Source of the DNA: DAOTWC01 sp048499435 | Lineage (GTDB): Bacteria; Chloroflexota; Anaerolineae; Aggregatilineales; Phototrophicaceae | Length of the DNA stretch: 64,000 nt | NCBI GenBank assembly: GCA_048499435.1 | Contig: JASNZW010000009.1 | Span: 73,744 to 137,743, forward strand | Direction of reading: 5' to 3' | Shown here: piece after piece, positions 7,971 through 15,890 of the stretch | Position numbering within the stretch: position 1 is the stretch's first letter | Layout of the letters: each line of letters opens with the position of its first letter | Program-made: the position numbers and the translations under genes | The notes under the pieces: generated by a model | What the model saw: only the letters and a program-made list of their open reading frames with translations | What the model was told of the DNA's origin: nothing | Database searches by the model: none

Positions 7971-8755
7971 AGGGTTTCGTCCACGCCGTCGTGAAACAGG
8001 CTGCTCAGCGGCGACGGCGGCAGGTCGCGGCGCGGCGTGCGCCGCAGCAGCCGCCGGATGACGGACTCGGCGCTGGCGTCCAGGTCAACGGTGGTCTGGC
8101 GGAAGCGGTTCTGCACCTCCGTTGCCAGGCTCACGCTCTGCGACTGCACCAGCGCCATCAGCTCCGGGTTTTCGGCCAGGTAGCTGATGAAGTCGTCCAG
8201 CGCCTCGGCGTAGACGCGCTCGGCCAGCAGGCGGCTGTGCTGTTCCTCGTGCTGGCCCAGGCGCGCCAGTTGAGCGGTGCGCTCGGCGCTGCGCTCCAGC
8301 CACTCATCCGCCTGCGCCAGCAGCGGCGCGGTCAGCGGGCGCAGCAGCGGGCTGTCCAGCAGCGGCCCCAGGCGCGCCAGCGCGCCGCCGCCGGCGCTCA
8401 GCAGGCCGTCGAGCAGCTCGTTCGCGCCTTTGCGCGCGCGGTCGTGCGCCTCAAAAAGCAGGCCGATCAGCGCGTAGCGCAGCACGTCGGCCTCGCTGGC
8501 CGGCTCGGCGGCGGGCGCGGACGGCGCGGCGCGCAGCGCCGTTTCCCAGGCGCGCAGCCGCCGCTGGAGTTCGTCGGCGCTCAGCAGGGCGGAACCAACC
8601 AGCAGGCGCACGAGCGCGCGGCTGATGTCTACCGCGTCGGGGGCGGCGGGGTCAGCGGTGATTGGGTCAGCGGCAGCCGGCGGGCGCGGCGCGGCGCTCG
8701 CGTGGTAGGGCGCGTCCAGCGGGACAACCGGCGGCTTCTTTGGGTTGACGTACAT
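7967..8755 (-). CDS. Hypothetical protein coupled to the RDD gene
   Basis: 262 residues from the ATG at 8755. Upstream in-frame codons to 8905 read through a repeat unit and are excluded. I recognise no family. The protein is cytoplasmic-looking, Ala/Leu/Arg-rich and almost entirely predicted helix. After a Pro/Ala-rich N-terminus (residues 1-45) come helices around LVRLLVGSALLSADELQRRL, then a segment near 100-150 rich in Leu and Gly, then an Arg/Glu/Gln-rich amphipathic stretch near 155-235. The last four bases overlap the RDD gene, suggesting a joint function with that membrane protein. Confidence 0.7.
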   Translation of the reverse strand: MYVNPKKPPVVPLDAPYHASAAPRPPAAADPITADPAAPDAVDISRALVRLLVGSALLSADELQRRLRAWETALRAAPSAPAAEPASEADVLRYALIGLLFEAHDRARKGANELLDGLLSAGGGALARLGPLLDSPLLRPLTAPLLAQADEWLERSAERTAQLARLGQHEEQHSRLLAERVYAEALDDFISYLAENPELMALVQSQSVSLATEVQNRFRQTTVDLDASAESVIRRLLRRTPRRDLPPSPLSSLFHDGVDETL

Positions 8756-8837
8756 GGGCGGGCGCTCCTGCGCTGGCTGGCCATCAGCAGCAAGTGTAGC
8801 GCGTTTTGGCCGCCGCCCCAACGGATCCGCGCGGCGG

Positions 8838-9312
8838 CCGCAAGTCCCCTCTCCTATGGAGAGGGGATTTAGGGGTGAGGTCACCCCGGCCGCACGAAAC
8901 CTCACCCCCCGGCCCCCTCTCCGTGGGGAGAGGGGGAGACAAGCAGGCCCGGCTGCAAGTCCCCTCTCCTATGGAGAGGGGATTTAGGGGTGAGGTCACC
9001 CCCGGCCACACGCAACCTCACCCCCCGGCCCCCTCTCCATGGGGAGAGGGGGAGACAAGCAGGCCCGGCAGCAAGTCCCCTCTCCTATGGAGAGGGGATT
9101 TAGGGGTGAGGTGCGCAACCTCACCCCCCGGCCACACGCAACCTCACCCCCCGGCCCCCTCTCCGTGGGGAGAGGGGGAGACAAGCAGGCCCGGCAGCAA
9201 GTCCCCTCTCCTATGGAGAGGGGATTTAGGGGTGAGGTTTCTGCAGGGATTTAGGGGTGCGGTTTCTGCAGGGCTTTAGGCGTGCGGTTTCTGCAGGGCT
9301 TTAGGGGTGCGG
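8838..9312. repeat. Palindromic repeat cluster 3
   Basis: One right half-unit (about 8843-8882) and three full units (about 8899-9000, 9015-9112, 9138-9239), then three echoes spaced about 30 nt apart, GTTTCTGCAGGGCTTTAGG. The start of the cluster lies 83 nt upstream of the start codon of the 7967-8755 gene, so it may sit in that gene's leader. No gene is seen in 8756-9409. Confidence 0.92.
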
Positions 9313-9326
9313 TCACAGCGTCCTGC

Positions 9327-9356
9327 TTGACTCGCTGCGGCGTTTTATCGTAAGAT
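9327..9356 (+). promoter_or_regulatory. Sigma-70-like promoter of the five-gene cassette
   Basis: TTGACT (9327-9332) and TAAGAT (9351-9356) are separated by 18 nt, followed by a notably AT-rich stretch (TTTAAATAATAATGG). It directly follows the repeat cluster and precedes the first cassette gene at 9410, and it is one of the few strong promoter matches in the window. Confidence 0.55.
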
Positions 9357-9409
9357 GAATTTAAATAATAATGGAATTGTAAGTATGTCTGTGCTTATGG
9401 TATTACTGA

Positions 9410-9754
9410 ATGAGTGACGACGACCGCTTCAACGGCGGCGAATCAGCGATCGCGCGCGCTTTCGGCGCCCAGGTGGCGACGGCGCGCCCCGAACACGGGC
9501 TGTACCTGGTGGTCGGGCGCGGGCAGTCCCCCTTTACCGTCGTGCGCAGCGCCGGCGGCACCCCCCTGCTCCAGTTCCCGCGCAGCTTCGCGCTGCTGGC
9601 CCTGCTGCGTTTTGAAACCTTTCTGGCCCTGCGCGGCCACCCGCGTCTGCAGCATATCGGGCCGGTGACGCTAGACCACGCACGGTTTGAACAGTTCGCG
9701 ACGGCGGCCGGGCTGGACCTGGCGCCAGACCCGGAGGAACAGCCCCCTCGATAA
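9410..9754 (+). CDS. Hypothetical protein, first gene of an unknown cassette
   Basis: 114 residues, no recognised family. The centre (GLYLVVGRGQSPFTVVRSAG, then LLQFPRSFALLALLRFETFL) suggests a small alpha/beta domain with one amphipathic helix rather than a membrane span, and the C-terminal 20 residues are acidic and Pro-rich. There is no signal peptide. It sits 54 nt after a good promoter and 67 nt before the next cassette gene, on the same strand. An ATG-initiated start at 9410 is used; no strong ribosome-binding site is visible, so start confidence is moderate. Confidence 0.65.
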   Translation: MSDDDRFNGGESAIARAFGAQVATARPEHGLYLVVGRGQSPFTVVRSAGGTPLLQFPRSFALLALLRFETFLALRGHPRLQHIGPVTLDHARFEQFATAAGLDLAPDPEEQPPR

Positions 9755-9821
9755 ACATACGCCCGGCGCATTTATGAATCGTGGCGCCATTGTTCGCTTG
9801 TGGGAATGAGGAGAAAAGCAA

Positions 9822-10361
9822 ATGGCACGTATGAGTGTAGGGCAGGAACTGCTGGACGTACCGTTTCCGGAAATGGTCCTCAAACTCGCGCTAGGCATCG
9901 CCGATGCACAGCGCGCGCTGGACGAAAGCTCGGTTGAGACGGCGGTCGCGCTGGCCGAAACCGAGGTCCCGCTGGTGCTGGCCGTCACGCAGACGATCGC
10001 CGCTGACGGCACGGTGAGCTTCACCAGCGCCGACCCGGTGGACGTGTCGCTGCTGCAGATCGGCCTGCTGCCCACCTTCTATCAGTTCAGCGAATCCACT
10101 ATCGAAGTGACGATGGACATCAAGACCACCACATCGTCAGAAACCAACGTCAAGGTGAGCGCCAAAGCGAAGGTCGGCTTTGCCTGCTGGAGCGCGTCGG
10201 TCAGCGTGGACGTGTCGCACAACCGCAAGTACGGCAAGGAAGTGCGGGGGACCAGCCGCCTGTTTACCCGGCTGGTGCCGGTCCCGCCGCCGCCGCGCAT
10301 CGCGCCGGAGCTGATTGTGGTGGACAACCGCCCGACGACACCGCCCGCGCCGCCGGCCTAA
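9822..10361 (+). CDS. Unknown cassette protein, paralogue A
   Basis: 179 residues, preceded by GAGGAG at a good distance. Residues 15-60 form a helical segment (ALGIADAQRALDESSVETAV), followed by a beta-rich core. That core contains TIAADGTVSF (58-67) and PTFYQFSESTIEVTMDIK (84-101), and then alternating Lys/Val strands up to LVPVPPPPRI. A Pro-rich tail follows. The same landmarks recur in the next gene, so the two are paralogues. The pattern of a helix plus strand-rich core ending in VPVP reminds me of DUF2589-type proteins, but I cannot confirm this by search. There is no signal peptide or membrane span. It may be a structural or scaffold subunit; the function is unknown. Confidence 0.75.
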   Translation: MARMSVGQELLDVPFPEMVLKLALGIADAQRALDESSVETAVALAETEVPLVLAVTQTIAADGTVSFTSADPVDVSLLQIGLLPTFYQFSESTIEVTMDIKTTTSSETNVKVSAKAKVGFACWSASVSVDVSHNRKYGKEVRGTSRLFTRLVPVPPPPRIAPELIVVDNRPTTPPAPPA

Positions 10362-10378
10362 CCGGAAGGGGATAACCG

Positions 10379-10933
10379 ATGGTATTCCCCGGCAGCATCA
10401 GGGAGAGACTGACCGCCTTCCGCCCGCCGATTGTCCAGCCGGAAGTGCCGGTCCGCGAGACGCCGTCCGCGTCCTTTGGCGATCTGGTTCGCATGCTGGC
10501 CGAGGGCATCGCTGATGCCCAGGCCAGCCTGAATCAGTCGTCGGTGGAGCAGGTGGTCGCGCTGGCCAACACGCGGGTGCAGGTGGTCTCCAGCATCACG
10601 GAAACGATCGCCGCTGACGGCAGCGTCACCTACACCAACGGGCCGCTGCGCGAGGTCTCGCTGCTGGACCTGGGCGTCACGCCCACCTTCTACCAGTTTT
10701 CCGAGGCGAAGGTGGAAGTGACGATGGACATCAAGATCGTCGAGAACGTGACTGAATCCGGCACGACACCGCGGCGCTACAGCCTGTTTGCCGAGACCGC
10801 CGGCGTGCGCTTCGAGCGCAAGCTCAACCGCGACGTGACGGTCGCCTCCAAGCTGACGGCGACGCTGGTGCCCGTGCCCATGCCGATCCGGCTGGAGCCG
10901 GCGCGCGCCACCGTGACACCTGAACCGTCGTAG
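10379..10933 (+). CDS. Unknown cassette protein, paralogue B
   Basis: 184 residues, 17 nt after paralogue A, with GGAAGGGG upstream. It shares GIADAQASLNQSSVEQVVAL (43-62), TETIAADGSV (74-83) and PTFYQFSEAKVEVTMDIK (102-119) with paralogue A, and ends in the same LVPVPMPIRLEP-type strand. After the common core the proteins differ: this one has SLFAETAGVRFERKLNRDV where A has a Lys/Val and Cys/Trp-containing segment. Tandem duplication followed by divergence suggests two subunits that assemble together. The function is unknown. Confidence 0.75.
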   Translation: MVFPGSIRERLTAFRPPIVQPEVPVRETPSASFGDLVRMLAEGIADAQASLNQSSVEQVVALANTRVQVVSSITETIAADGSVTYTNGPLREVSLLDLGVTPTFYQFSEAKVEVTMDIKIVENVTESGTTPRRYSLFAETAGVRFERKLNRDVTVASKLTATLVPVPMPIRLEPARATVTPEPS

Positions 10934-10953
10934 TAGGCCGGAGGAAACAGTTT

Positions 10954-11463
10954 ATGGCCGCCAATAAGCCAACGAACGAAGCCGATCTGCGCGGGTTTCT
11001 CGAAGCGGCGGGGCGCTCGCTGGCCGAAGCGCAGGGCACGCTGGGCGGCACGCTGGAACAGCGGCCCGCCGCGCTGGTGATCGCCAACGCGGAGCTGGAG
11101 GTCAGGACCGCCCTGAAGTCCGACAGCAGCGGCGGGCTGACCGTCCAGCCGATTTCGGCGGAAGACCTGGCCCGCAGCAACATTGACGCCGCCGCGCTGT
11201 CAACGGTGCGGGTGAATTTTGTCGCCACCCTGCCGGACCTGACGCCGGCGGCTGCGCCAACGCGCCAGCCGGCGGACGTGGCCGACGAAGTGCGCCAGCG
11301 CCCGGACGTGGTGCAGCTTGACCGCATCCTGGGCGGCCTGACGATGAACGCGATCTATATCCCGCAGTCGCAGCGCTGGCTGGTCACGGCCCAGGACCCC
11401 AAGGGGCGGGTCGTGCGCGAGGTGGTGCTGCCCGACGCACAGAAGGGAGGTTCCGGTGGCTGA
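10954..11463 (+). CDS. Unknown cassette protein, possible distant relative of the A/B pair
   Basis: 169 residues, preceded by GGAGG 10 nt upstream of the ATG. Residues 8-45 (LRGFLEAAGRSLAEAQGTLG) resemble the helical start of the A/B paralogues. The following segment (ALVIANAELEVRTALKSD, then STVRVNFVATLP) has the same helix-then-strand layout but no FYQF motif. The C-terminus (IYIPQSQRWLVTAQDPKGRV) is a beta hairpin-like end. The last 8 nt overlap the coiled-coil gene, so the two are coupled in translation. I do not recognise the family. Confidence 0.72.
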   Translation: MAANKPTNEADLRGFLEAAGRSLAEAQGTLGGTLEQRPAALVIANAELEVRTALKSDSSGGLTVQPISAEDLARSNIDAAALSTVRVNFVATLPDLTPAAAPTRQPADVADEVRQRPDVVQLDRILGGLTMNAIYIPQSQRWLVTAQDPKGRVVREVVLPDAQKGGSGG

Positions 11464-12532
11464 GGAACCCGATCCCAGAGATATACAGCGGCTGCAGGCG
11501 CTGCAAAAACGGCTGGACGACGCCCGCGAAACCGGCAAGGCGCTGACCACCGAGCGCAACGAGCTGCGTAAACGCCTGGCCGACACAGAAAAGGCGCTGA
11601 CCAAAGCGCAGGCAGAGGCGGACACCAACCGCAGCGAGGGCGAGCAGCTGCGCGCCGCGCTGGAAGAAATCCTGGTCAGCCTGGGCGTGAGGCCGCCCGC
11701 GCGCGGCGGCGCCCCGGCGCTGATCGAGGCGCTGCAAAAGGCGCTGGCGGCGCTGCGCGAACGGCTGGAGGCCGCCGAGCAGCGCGCCGCCCAGCTCGCG
11801 GCGGCGCTTAAAGAGGCGGAGGCGCGCGCCGCCGCCGCCGAACAGCGCGTCGCCGAGGTCGACAAGGTGCTGGAACAACTGCGCGAGCAGCTCGCGCGGC
11901 TGGAGCAGCAGATCAAGGAACAGGTGCGCGCCGCCGAACAGCGCGCGGAACAGGCCGAGACCGCGCTGGCCGCGGCCCAGGCGACTATCAAGGCGCTGGA
12001 GGGCGGCGAGGCGACGATCAACGAGCTGCTGGCGGAGAACCGCCGGCTGGCCGAACAGCTCGACGCCTTCAGCGGCGACCTGGGCCGGCTGCGCACGGCT
12101 GCTGACGAGGCGAGCGCGGCGGCCAGCGCGGCGCACGCCGCCGCCGACGCCGCCAACACGGCGCGCGCGGCTGTGGAGAAAACGCTGGCCACTACCCAGG
12201 CGGAGCGGGCGCGGCTTCAGGACCAGGTGACGCTGCTCAGCGGGCAGATCAGTGACGCCGGGCAGACGCCGTTCCTCACCGCCGATCAGGTGGCGGGGAT
12301 GCTGGACGGGCTGGTCAAGCAGATCAACCTGGGCGGCGGCGGGCTGGTGGTGCGCGACGGGCAGGTGAACCTGAAGGTCGGGTTCGGCGCGGCGGGCGAA
12401 CACGTCGGCTTTGTTATCCCCACGCCGGAACAGGCCACTTCGATCAAGGACGGCCTGCACGAGGTCACGCTGCGCTTTGATCGCAGCCTGGGGGACGTCG
12501 CTAAGGCCAGCCTGACGGGGCCTCGCCCCTAG
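11456..12532 (+). CDS. Long coiled-coil protein with a C-terminal globular domain, last cassette gene
   Basis: 358 residues, GTG start overlapping the previous gene by 8 nt with AAGGGAGG just upstream. Residues about 8-75 and 95-275 are heptad-rich, Ala/Glu/Gln/Arg-dominated coiled coil, broken near 78-92 by VSLGVRPPARGGAP. Residues about 278-358 form a compact domain containing LTADQVAGMLDGLVKQINLG, a Gly-rich turn, VRDGQVNLKVGFGAAG and a closing VTLRFDRS strand. There is no transmembrane segment or signal peptide. It may tether or organise the A/B/third proteins through the strand-rich C-terminal domain; this is inference. The cassette ends here, immediately before a repeat cluster. Confidence 0.75.
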   Translation: MAEEPDPRDIQRLQALQKRLDDARETGKALTTERNELRKRLADTEKALTKAQAEADTNRSEGEQLRAALEEILVSLGVRPPARGGAPALIEALQKALAALRERLEAAEQRAAQLAAALKEAEARAAAAEQRVAEVDKVLEQLREQLARLEQQIKEQVRAAEQRAEQAETALAAAQATIKALEGGEATINELLAENRRLAEQLDAFSGDLGRLRTAADEASAAASAAHAAADAANTARAAVEKTLATTQAERARLQDQVTLLSGQISDAGQTPFLTADQVAGMLDGLVKQINLGGGGLVVRDGQVNLKVGFGAAGEHVGFVIPTPEQATSIKDGLHEVTLRFDRSLGDVAKASLTGPRP

Positions 12533-12860
12533 GTCCCCTCTCCATAAGAGAGGGGACTTGCGGCCCGCTCCCCCTCTCCCCACGGAGAGGGGGCCGGGGG
12601 TGACCTCACCCCTAAATCCCCTCTCCATAAGAGAGGGGACTTGCGGCCTTCTCCCCCTCTCCCCATGGAGAGGGGGGCCGGGGGGTGAGGTTGCATCAGA
12701 GGGGCCGGGGGAACCTCACCCCTAAATCCCCTCTCCATAAGAGAGGGGACTTGCGGCCCGCTCCCCCTCTCCCCATGGAGAGGGGGCCGGGGGGTGAGGT
12801 TGCGTGGCCGGGGGGTGAGGTTGCTGGGGGCGGGGGACAAGGTTGCACCAGGGGGCAAGG
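12533..12860. repeat. Palindromic repeat cluster 4 (reverse orientation)
   Basis: About three units, oriented opposite to clusters 1-3 (ACCTCACCCCTAAATCCCC on the plus strand, palindrome CCCCTCTCCATAAGAGAGGGG). They begin 3-4 nt after the stop codon of the coiled-coil gene. Trailing GGGGGGTGAGGTTGC half-sites follow to about 12845. The remaining bases up to 12931 are the leader that is duplicated at 13745-13858. Confidence 0.92.
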
Positions 12861-12931
12861 GGGATGCGGTCGGTAGGGCTTCATGTCAATACAACAGCTT
12901 AATGAGCATTGTCCACACGTGGAGAGAAACT

Positions 12932-13420
12932 ATGTATGATGTGGTTGTTTTTCTGCATGTTGTCGGGGTGTTCGGTTTTCTGCTTGCGCATGGCGTTTCG
13001 GTTGCCATGGCCTTTGCGCTGCAGCGCGAGCGGAAGCTGGAACGCATCCATGCCGTGCTCGATCTGTCGAGCGGCTCGTTTGGTGTGATGACTGTATCGC
13101 TGCTTCTGCTGCTTATCACCGGGATCATCGCCGGTATCATGGGAAACTGGTGGGGTCGCGGCTGGATATGGCTTTCGCTGGGGCTGCTGGTCGCGATTTG
13201 GATGATCATGGGCTTTTTCGGCTCGCGCCACTACGCCGGGATTCGCAAAGCCACTGGGTTCCCGTATCTGGAGTACGGGAAGCAGCGGCCTGCCGGCGAA
13301 CCTGCCAGCCCGGAGGCGATGGCGGAGCTGCTGGCTCGCCCGCGCCCGATGCTGCTGGCTGTGACGGGGGTCGGCGGCCTGGTGATTATCCTGTGGCTGA
13401 TGATGTTCAAACCGTTCTAA
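12932..13420 (+). CDS. Small integral membrane protein (DUF2269-like)
   Basis: 162 residues from the ATG at 12932, with GGAGAG 6 nt upstream; an in-frame ATG at 12902 would add 10 residues. Four membrane segments are visible: about 2-24, 48-72, 78-100 and 140-160. Loops carry the basic stretch QRERKLERIH and a YGKQRP-containing hydrophilic loop. The N-terminal HVVGVFGFLLAHG, with a His in the first helix, is typical of small membrane proteins of the DUF2269 type, whose role is unknown. The assignment is from pattern only. The DNA encoding the first 12 codons and about 90 nt upstream is duplicated at 13745-13858. Confidence 0.7.
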   Translation: MYDVVVFLHVVGVFGFLLAHGVSVAMAFALQRERKLERIHAVLDLSSGSFGVMTVSLLLLLITGIIAGIMGNWWGRGWIWLSLGLLVAIWMIMGFFGSRHYAGIRKATGFPYLEYGKQRPAGEPASPEAMAELLARPRPMLLAVTGVGGLVIILWLMMFKPF

Positions 13421-13485
13421 CGGGGAAGCAGCAGGGGGCCGCGCCGCTGAAGCGCTAACGAAACCGCACGCCTAAAGCGCCATAG

Positions 13486-13745
13486 AAACCTCACCCCTAA
13501 ATCCCCTCTCCGTAGGAGAGGGGACTTGCGACCGCGCGCCTTCTCCCCCTCTCCCCATGGAGAGGGGGCCGGGGGGTGAGGTTGCGCTAACCTCACCCCT
13601 AAAGCGCCACAGAAACCTCACCCCTAAATCCCCTCTCCGTAGGAGAGGGGACTTGCGACCGCGCGCTTGCTTGTCTCCCCCTCTCCCCATGGAGAGGGGG
13701 CCGGGGGGTGAGGTCGCGCAGGGGCCGGGGGGGACAAGGCTGCAC
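13486..13745. repeat. Palindromic repeat cluster 5 (reverse orientation)
   Basis: Two full units (about 13487-13580 and 13613-13712), again reading ACCTCACCCCTAAATCCCC on the plus strand. They are preceded by GCCGCGCCGCTGAAGCGCTAACGAAACCGC-type edge sequence at 13440-13468. This cluster plus the duplicated leader forms a second copy of the arrangement in front of the DUF2269-like gene. Confidence 0.92.
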
Positions 13746-13858
13746 CAGGGCAAGGGGGATGCGGTCGGTAACCATGTCAATACAACAGCTTAATGAGCAT
13801 TCACACGTGGAGAGCAGAAACTATGTATGATGTGGTTGTTTTTCTGCATGTTGTCGGG
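13745..13858 (+). pseudogene. Truncated duplicate of the 5' region of the 12932-13420 gene
   Basis: The sequence matches 12850-12970 apart from small indels (AGGGCTTCATG becomes AACCATG; ATTGTCCACACG becomes ATTCACACG; GAGAGAAAC becomes GAGAGCAGAAAC). It keeps the ribosome-binding site, the ATG (13823) and 12 codons (MYDVVVFLHVVG), then ends in a TAA at 13859-13861 where similarity stops. The differences show the copy is not an exact assembly echo. The rest of the gene copy is absent, replaced by the foreign block. Confidence 0.75.
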
Positions 13859-13870
13859 TAAATTGGTTTC

Positions 13871-14038
13871 GGCCTTGCCGATGCCGCCGTAGACGACGAG
13901 GTCCTCGGGCCGCTCGGCCACCTCCGGGTCGAGGTTGTTCATCAGCATGCGGAGCGGCGCCTCGGTCAGCCAGCTCTTCGCGTTGAGCGCGGTGCCGCGC
14001 GGCGCTCGGATCGCCCGGGCGGTGCTCGTCTCAGCCAT
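13871..14038 (-). pseudogene. hutU: Urocanate hydratase N-terminal fragment
   Basis: From the ATG at 14038, 56 residues match the start of urocanase: RGTALNAKSWLTEAPLRMLM (14-33) and NNLDPEVAERPEDLVVYGGI (34-53), followed by GKA. Intact urocanases run to about 550 residues, so about 90% is missing. After codon 56 the frame passes into the truncated duplicate of the DUF2269-like gene. Urocanase converts urocanate to imidazolonepropionate in histidine breakdown; this fragment cannot do so. Codon use (many TCG, CTC, GCG) differs from neighbours, as in the adjacent gene. Either a recombination scar or a misassembly joins unrelated DNA here. Confidence 0.85.
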
Positions 14039-14047
14039 GGCGTTGCC

Positions 14048-14857
14048 TCATGCGCGGTAAACGACCGGAAACTCCGGCGCCTCGAGCGGCGCGCCGTGCG
14101 CGAGCTTCAGGTCTGGAAACGGCGGCGAGGTCGTGCCGCCGCGGTCGGCGTAGACCGCGTCGTCGCCGACCCAGCGGGTCGAGAAGCCGCGCCGCCGCGC
14201 GGCCGAGCGGTTCGCCGGCGCGCCGTGCACCGTCCGGAAATGGAACGCGAGCGCGTCGCCGGGCGCGAGCGCCTCGCCGACGATGCGCAGGTGCGCGCGC
14301 TGCGCCTCGATGTCCGGCAGCGCCTCGAAGCCGTCCTGCGCGTAGAGCGGCGTGCCATCGAAGCGCGTCGGGCGGAAGTCCTTGCCCCAGCGGTGCGATC
14401 CGGCCACGTACTCCGGCACCGTGTCGCGCGCGACCGCGTCGAGCGCGATCCAGAAGCTCACGCTCTGGTCGCCGTCGACGCAGTAGTACGGCTGGTCCTG
14501 GTGCCACGGCGTCGGCACGCTCGTGCCGGGCTCCTTGACGAGCACGTGGTCGTGGAAGAAGCGCGCGGTGCGCGAGCCCATCAGGCGCGCGGCGAGCGGC
14601 GCGGCCGGCGACTCGTGGACGAAGGCGCGGAACTCCGGGATGCGCCGCCAGTTGCAGAAATCCTGGAAGAACGGCGCGCTGCCGTCCGCCGGGCGGTAGG
14701 TGCGCTCGAGCGGGCTCGGCTCCGCCAGCAGCCGTTCGACGCCGGCGCGCAGCGGCTCGACCCAGTCGGCGAACGTGCCGCGCAGGACGAGAATGCCGTC
14801 GGCCCGGTAGCGCTCGACGTCGCCTGGCGCGAGCGCGGCCTGTCGGTGGGAGCTCAT
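14048..14857 (-). CDS. Phytanoyl-CoA dioxygenase (PhyH) family protein
   Basis: 269 residues, ATG at 14857. It is an Fe(II)/2-oxoglutarate dioxygenase fold with the metal pair HQD in VPTPWHQDQPYYCVDGD (near residues 115-131), the distal His in FHFRTVHGAPANRS (near 210), and the 2-oxoglutarate-binding Arg in RRGFSTRWVGDD (near 228). It is the normal size for PhyH-like hydroxylases; the substrate is unknown. It ends 10 nt before the urocanase fragment start on the same strand. Both genes share a codon style unlike the surrounding genes and are bounded by repeats (cluster 5 and a remnant at 14900-14966), consistent with transfer or a chimeric join. Confidence 0.88.
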   Translation of the reverse strand: MSSHRQAALAPGDVERYRADGILVLRGTFADWVEPLRAGVERLLAEPSPLERTYRPADGSAPFFQDFCNWRRIPEFRAFVHESPAAPLAARLMGSRTARFFHDHVLVKEPGTSVPTPWHQDQPYYCVDGDQSVSFWIALDAVARDTVPEYVAGSHRWGKDFRPTRFDGTPLYAQDGFEALPDIEAQRAHLRIVGEALAPGDALAFHFRTVHGAPANRSAARRRGFSTRWVGDDAVYADRGGTTSPPFPDLKLAHGAPLEAPEFPVVYRA

Positions 14858-14899
14858 GATCGGCGGCTGCCGGAGCGGATCGTGCTTGGCGACTCTACA

Positions 14900-14966
14900 C
14901 CCACTCCCTTTCGGGGGGGGGACGGGGGTGGGGGTGCGGTCGCGCAGGGGCCGGGGGGGTGAGGTT
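14900..14966. repeat. Repeat remnant at the right edge of the foreign block
   Basis: A degenerate CACTCCCTTTCGGG/GGGGTGGGGGTGCGG palindrome is followed by a GGCCGGGGGGGTGAGGTTTGCG half-site. It marks the return to host-style sequence before the MenA gene. Confidence 0.6.
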
Positions 14967-14990
14967 TGCGCCAGGTGGCGCGGCGGCGCC

Positions 14991-15890
14991 CTACCCGGCC
15001 GCCGCCGCCAGCAGCCACCCCAGCGCCAGCAGCAGGCCGAAGCGCCCGTGAAGCTGCGCCGTCTGGCCCTGCGCGCGGTGGAGCAGCGCGGTGTCGCCGC
15101 CGGTGACGAACACGCGAATCAACCGCAGCGCCGCCGGCAGCGTGATGAACGCCAGCAGCCCCGGCCAGGGGACCACCCCCGCCAGCGTCAGCAGCGCCAG
15201 CGCCGCATACGCCCCGCCCACCAGCAGCACATACTCCGCGCGCGCGAAGCGCAGCCCGAAGATCACCGCCAGCGTGCGCTTGTTCACCGCCTTGTCGGCG
15301 TCGTAGTCGCGGATGTTGTTGGCGTGCAGGATGGCGGCCACCATCAGCGCGATCGGCGCCGCCGCCAGCACCGGCGTTGGGTCATAGGCGCGCGCCATGA
15401 CGTAATAGGCCCCCAGCACCATCAACGGCCCCATGAACACGCCCACCGCGACCTCGCCCAGGCCGTTGTAAGCCAGCGGGAACGGCCCCGCTGTGTACGT
15501 GATAACCACCAGCACGCCGCCCACGCCGATCCACAGCAGCAGCGGGCCGCTGTGCGCCAGCAGCAGCAGGCCGATGAGCGCCCCCGCGCTGACCGCCACC
15601 ACCGCGCCGATCAGCACGCTGCGCGGCGTCAGCGCCTGCTGCTTGATCGTCATGCCCTGGCCCGCCACCTTGTAGGTGTCCGCCCCGCGCTTGTAGTCGG
15701 CGTACTCATTGACCAGGTTGGCCCCCGTTTGCAGGCACAGCGCGCCGACCAGCGCCAGCGCGAACGGCACGAGATCAAACACGCCCTGATCGAGCGCGAT
15801 GGCGGCGGCCAGCGCCAGCGGCACGTAGGTCGCTGTAAAGACGCGCGGGCGGGTAGCGTTGTACCAGGCGCGGAGGGAGCGGTCGGTCAT
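14991..15890 (-). CDS. menA: 1,4-dihydroxy-2-naphthoate polyprenyltransferase (UbiA superfamily)
   Basis: 299 residues from the ATG at 15890 (a longer frame to 15926 adds 12 residues). UbiA-type prenyltransferases carry two Asp-rich motifs. Here they are NLVNEYADYKRGAD (58-71) and NNIRDYDADKAVNKRT (near 190-205), placed on cytoplasmic loops between eight or nine hydrophobic helices. The pattern NxxxDYxxGxD and the length fit MenA, which attaches the isoprenoid chain to 1,4-dihydroxy-2-naphthoate in menaquinone synthesis at the membrane. Other UbiA members cannot be excluded without alignment. It stands alone; the divergent ABC operon begins 185 nt away. Confidence 0.85.
   Translation of the reverse strand: MTDRSLRAWYNATRPRVFTATYVPLALAAAIALDQGVFDLVPFALALVGALCLQTGANLVNEYADYKRGADTYKVAGQGMTIKQQALTPRSVLIGAVVAVSAGALIGLLLLAHSGPLLLWIGVGGVLVVITYTAGPFPLAYNGLGEVAVGVFMGPLMVLGAYYVMARAYDPTPVLAAAPIALMVAAILHANNIRDYDADKAVNKRTLAVIFGLRFARAEYVLLVGGAYAALALLTLAGVVPWPGLLAFITLPAALRLIRVFVTGGDTALLHRAQGQTAQLHGRFGLLLALGWLLAAAAG

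Noticed and set aside
8806..9279. ORFs translating to LTPRPPLHGERG, PSPMERGFRGEV and similar phrases
   Set aside because: These are translations of the palindromic repeats, recur at every cluster in several frames, and have no independent coding signal.
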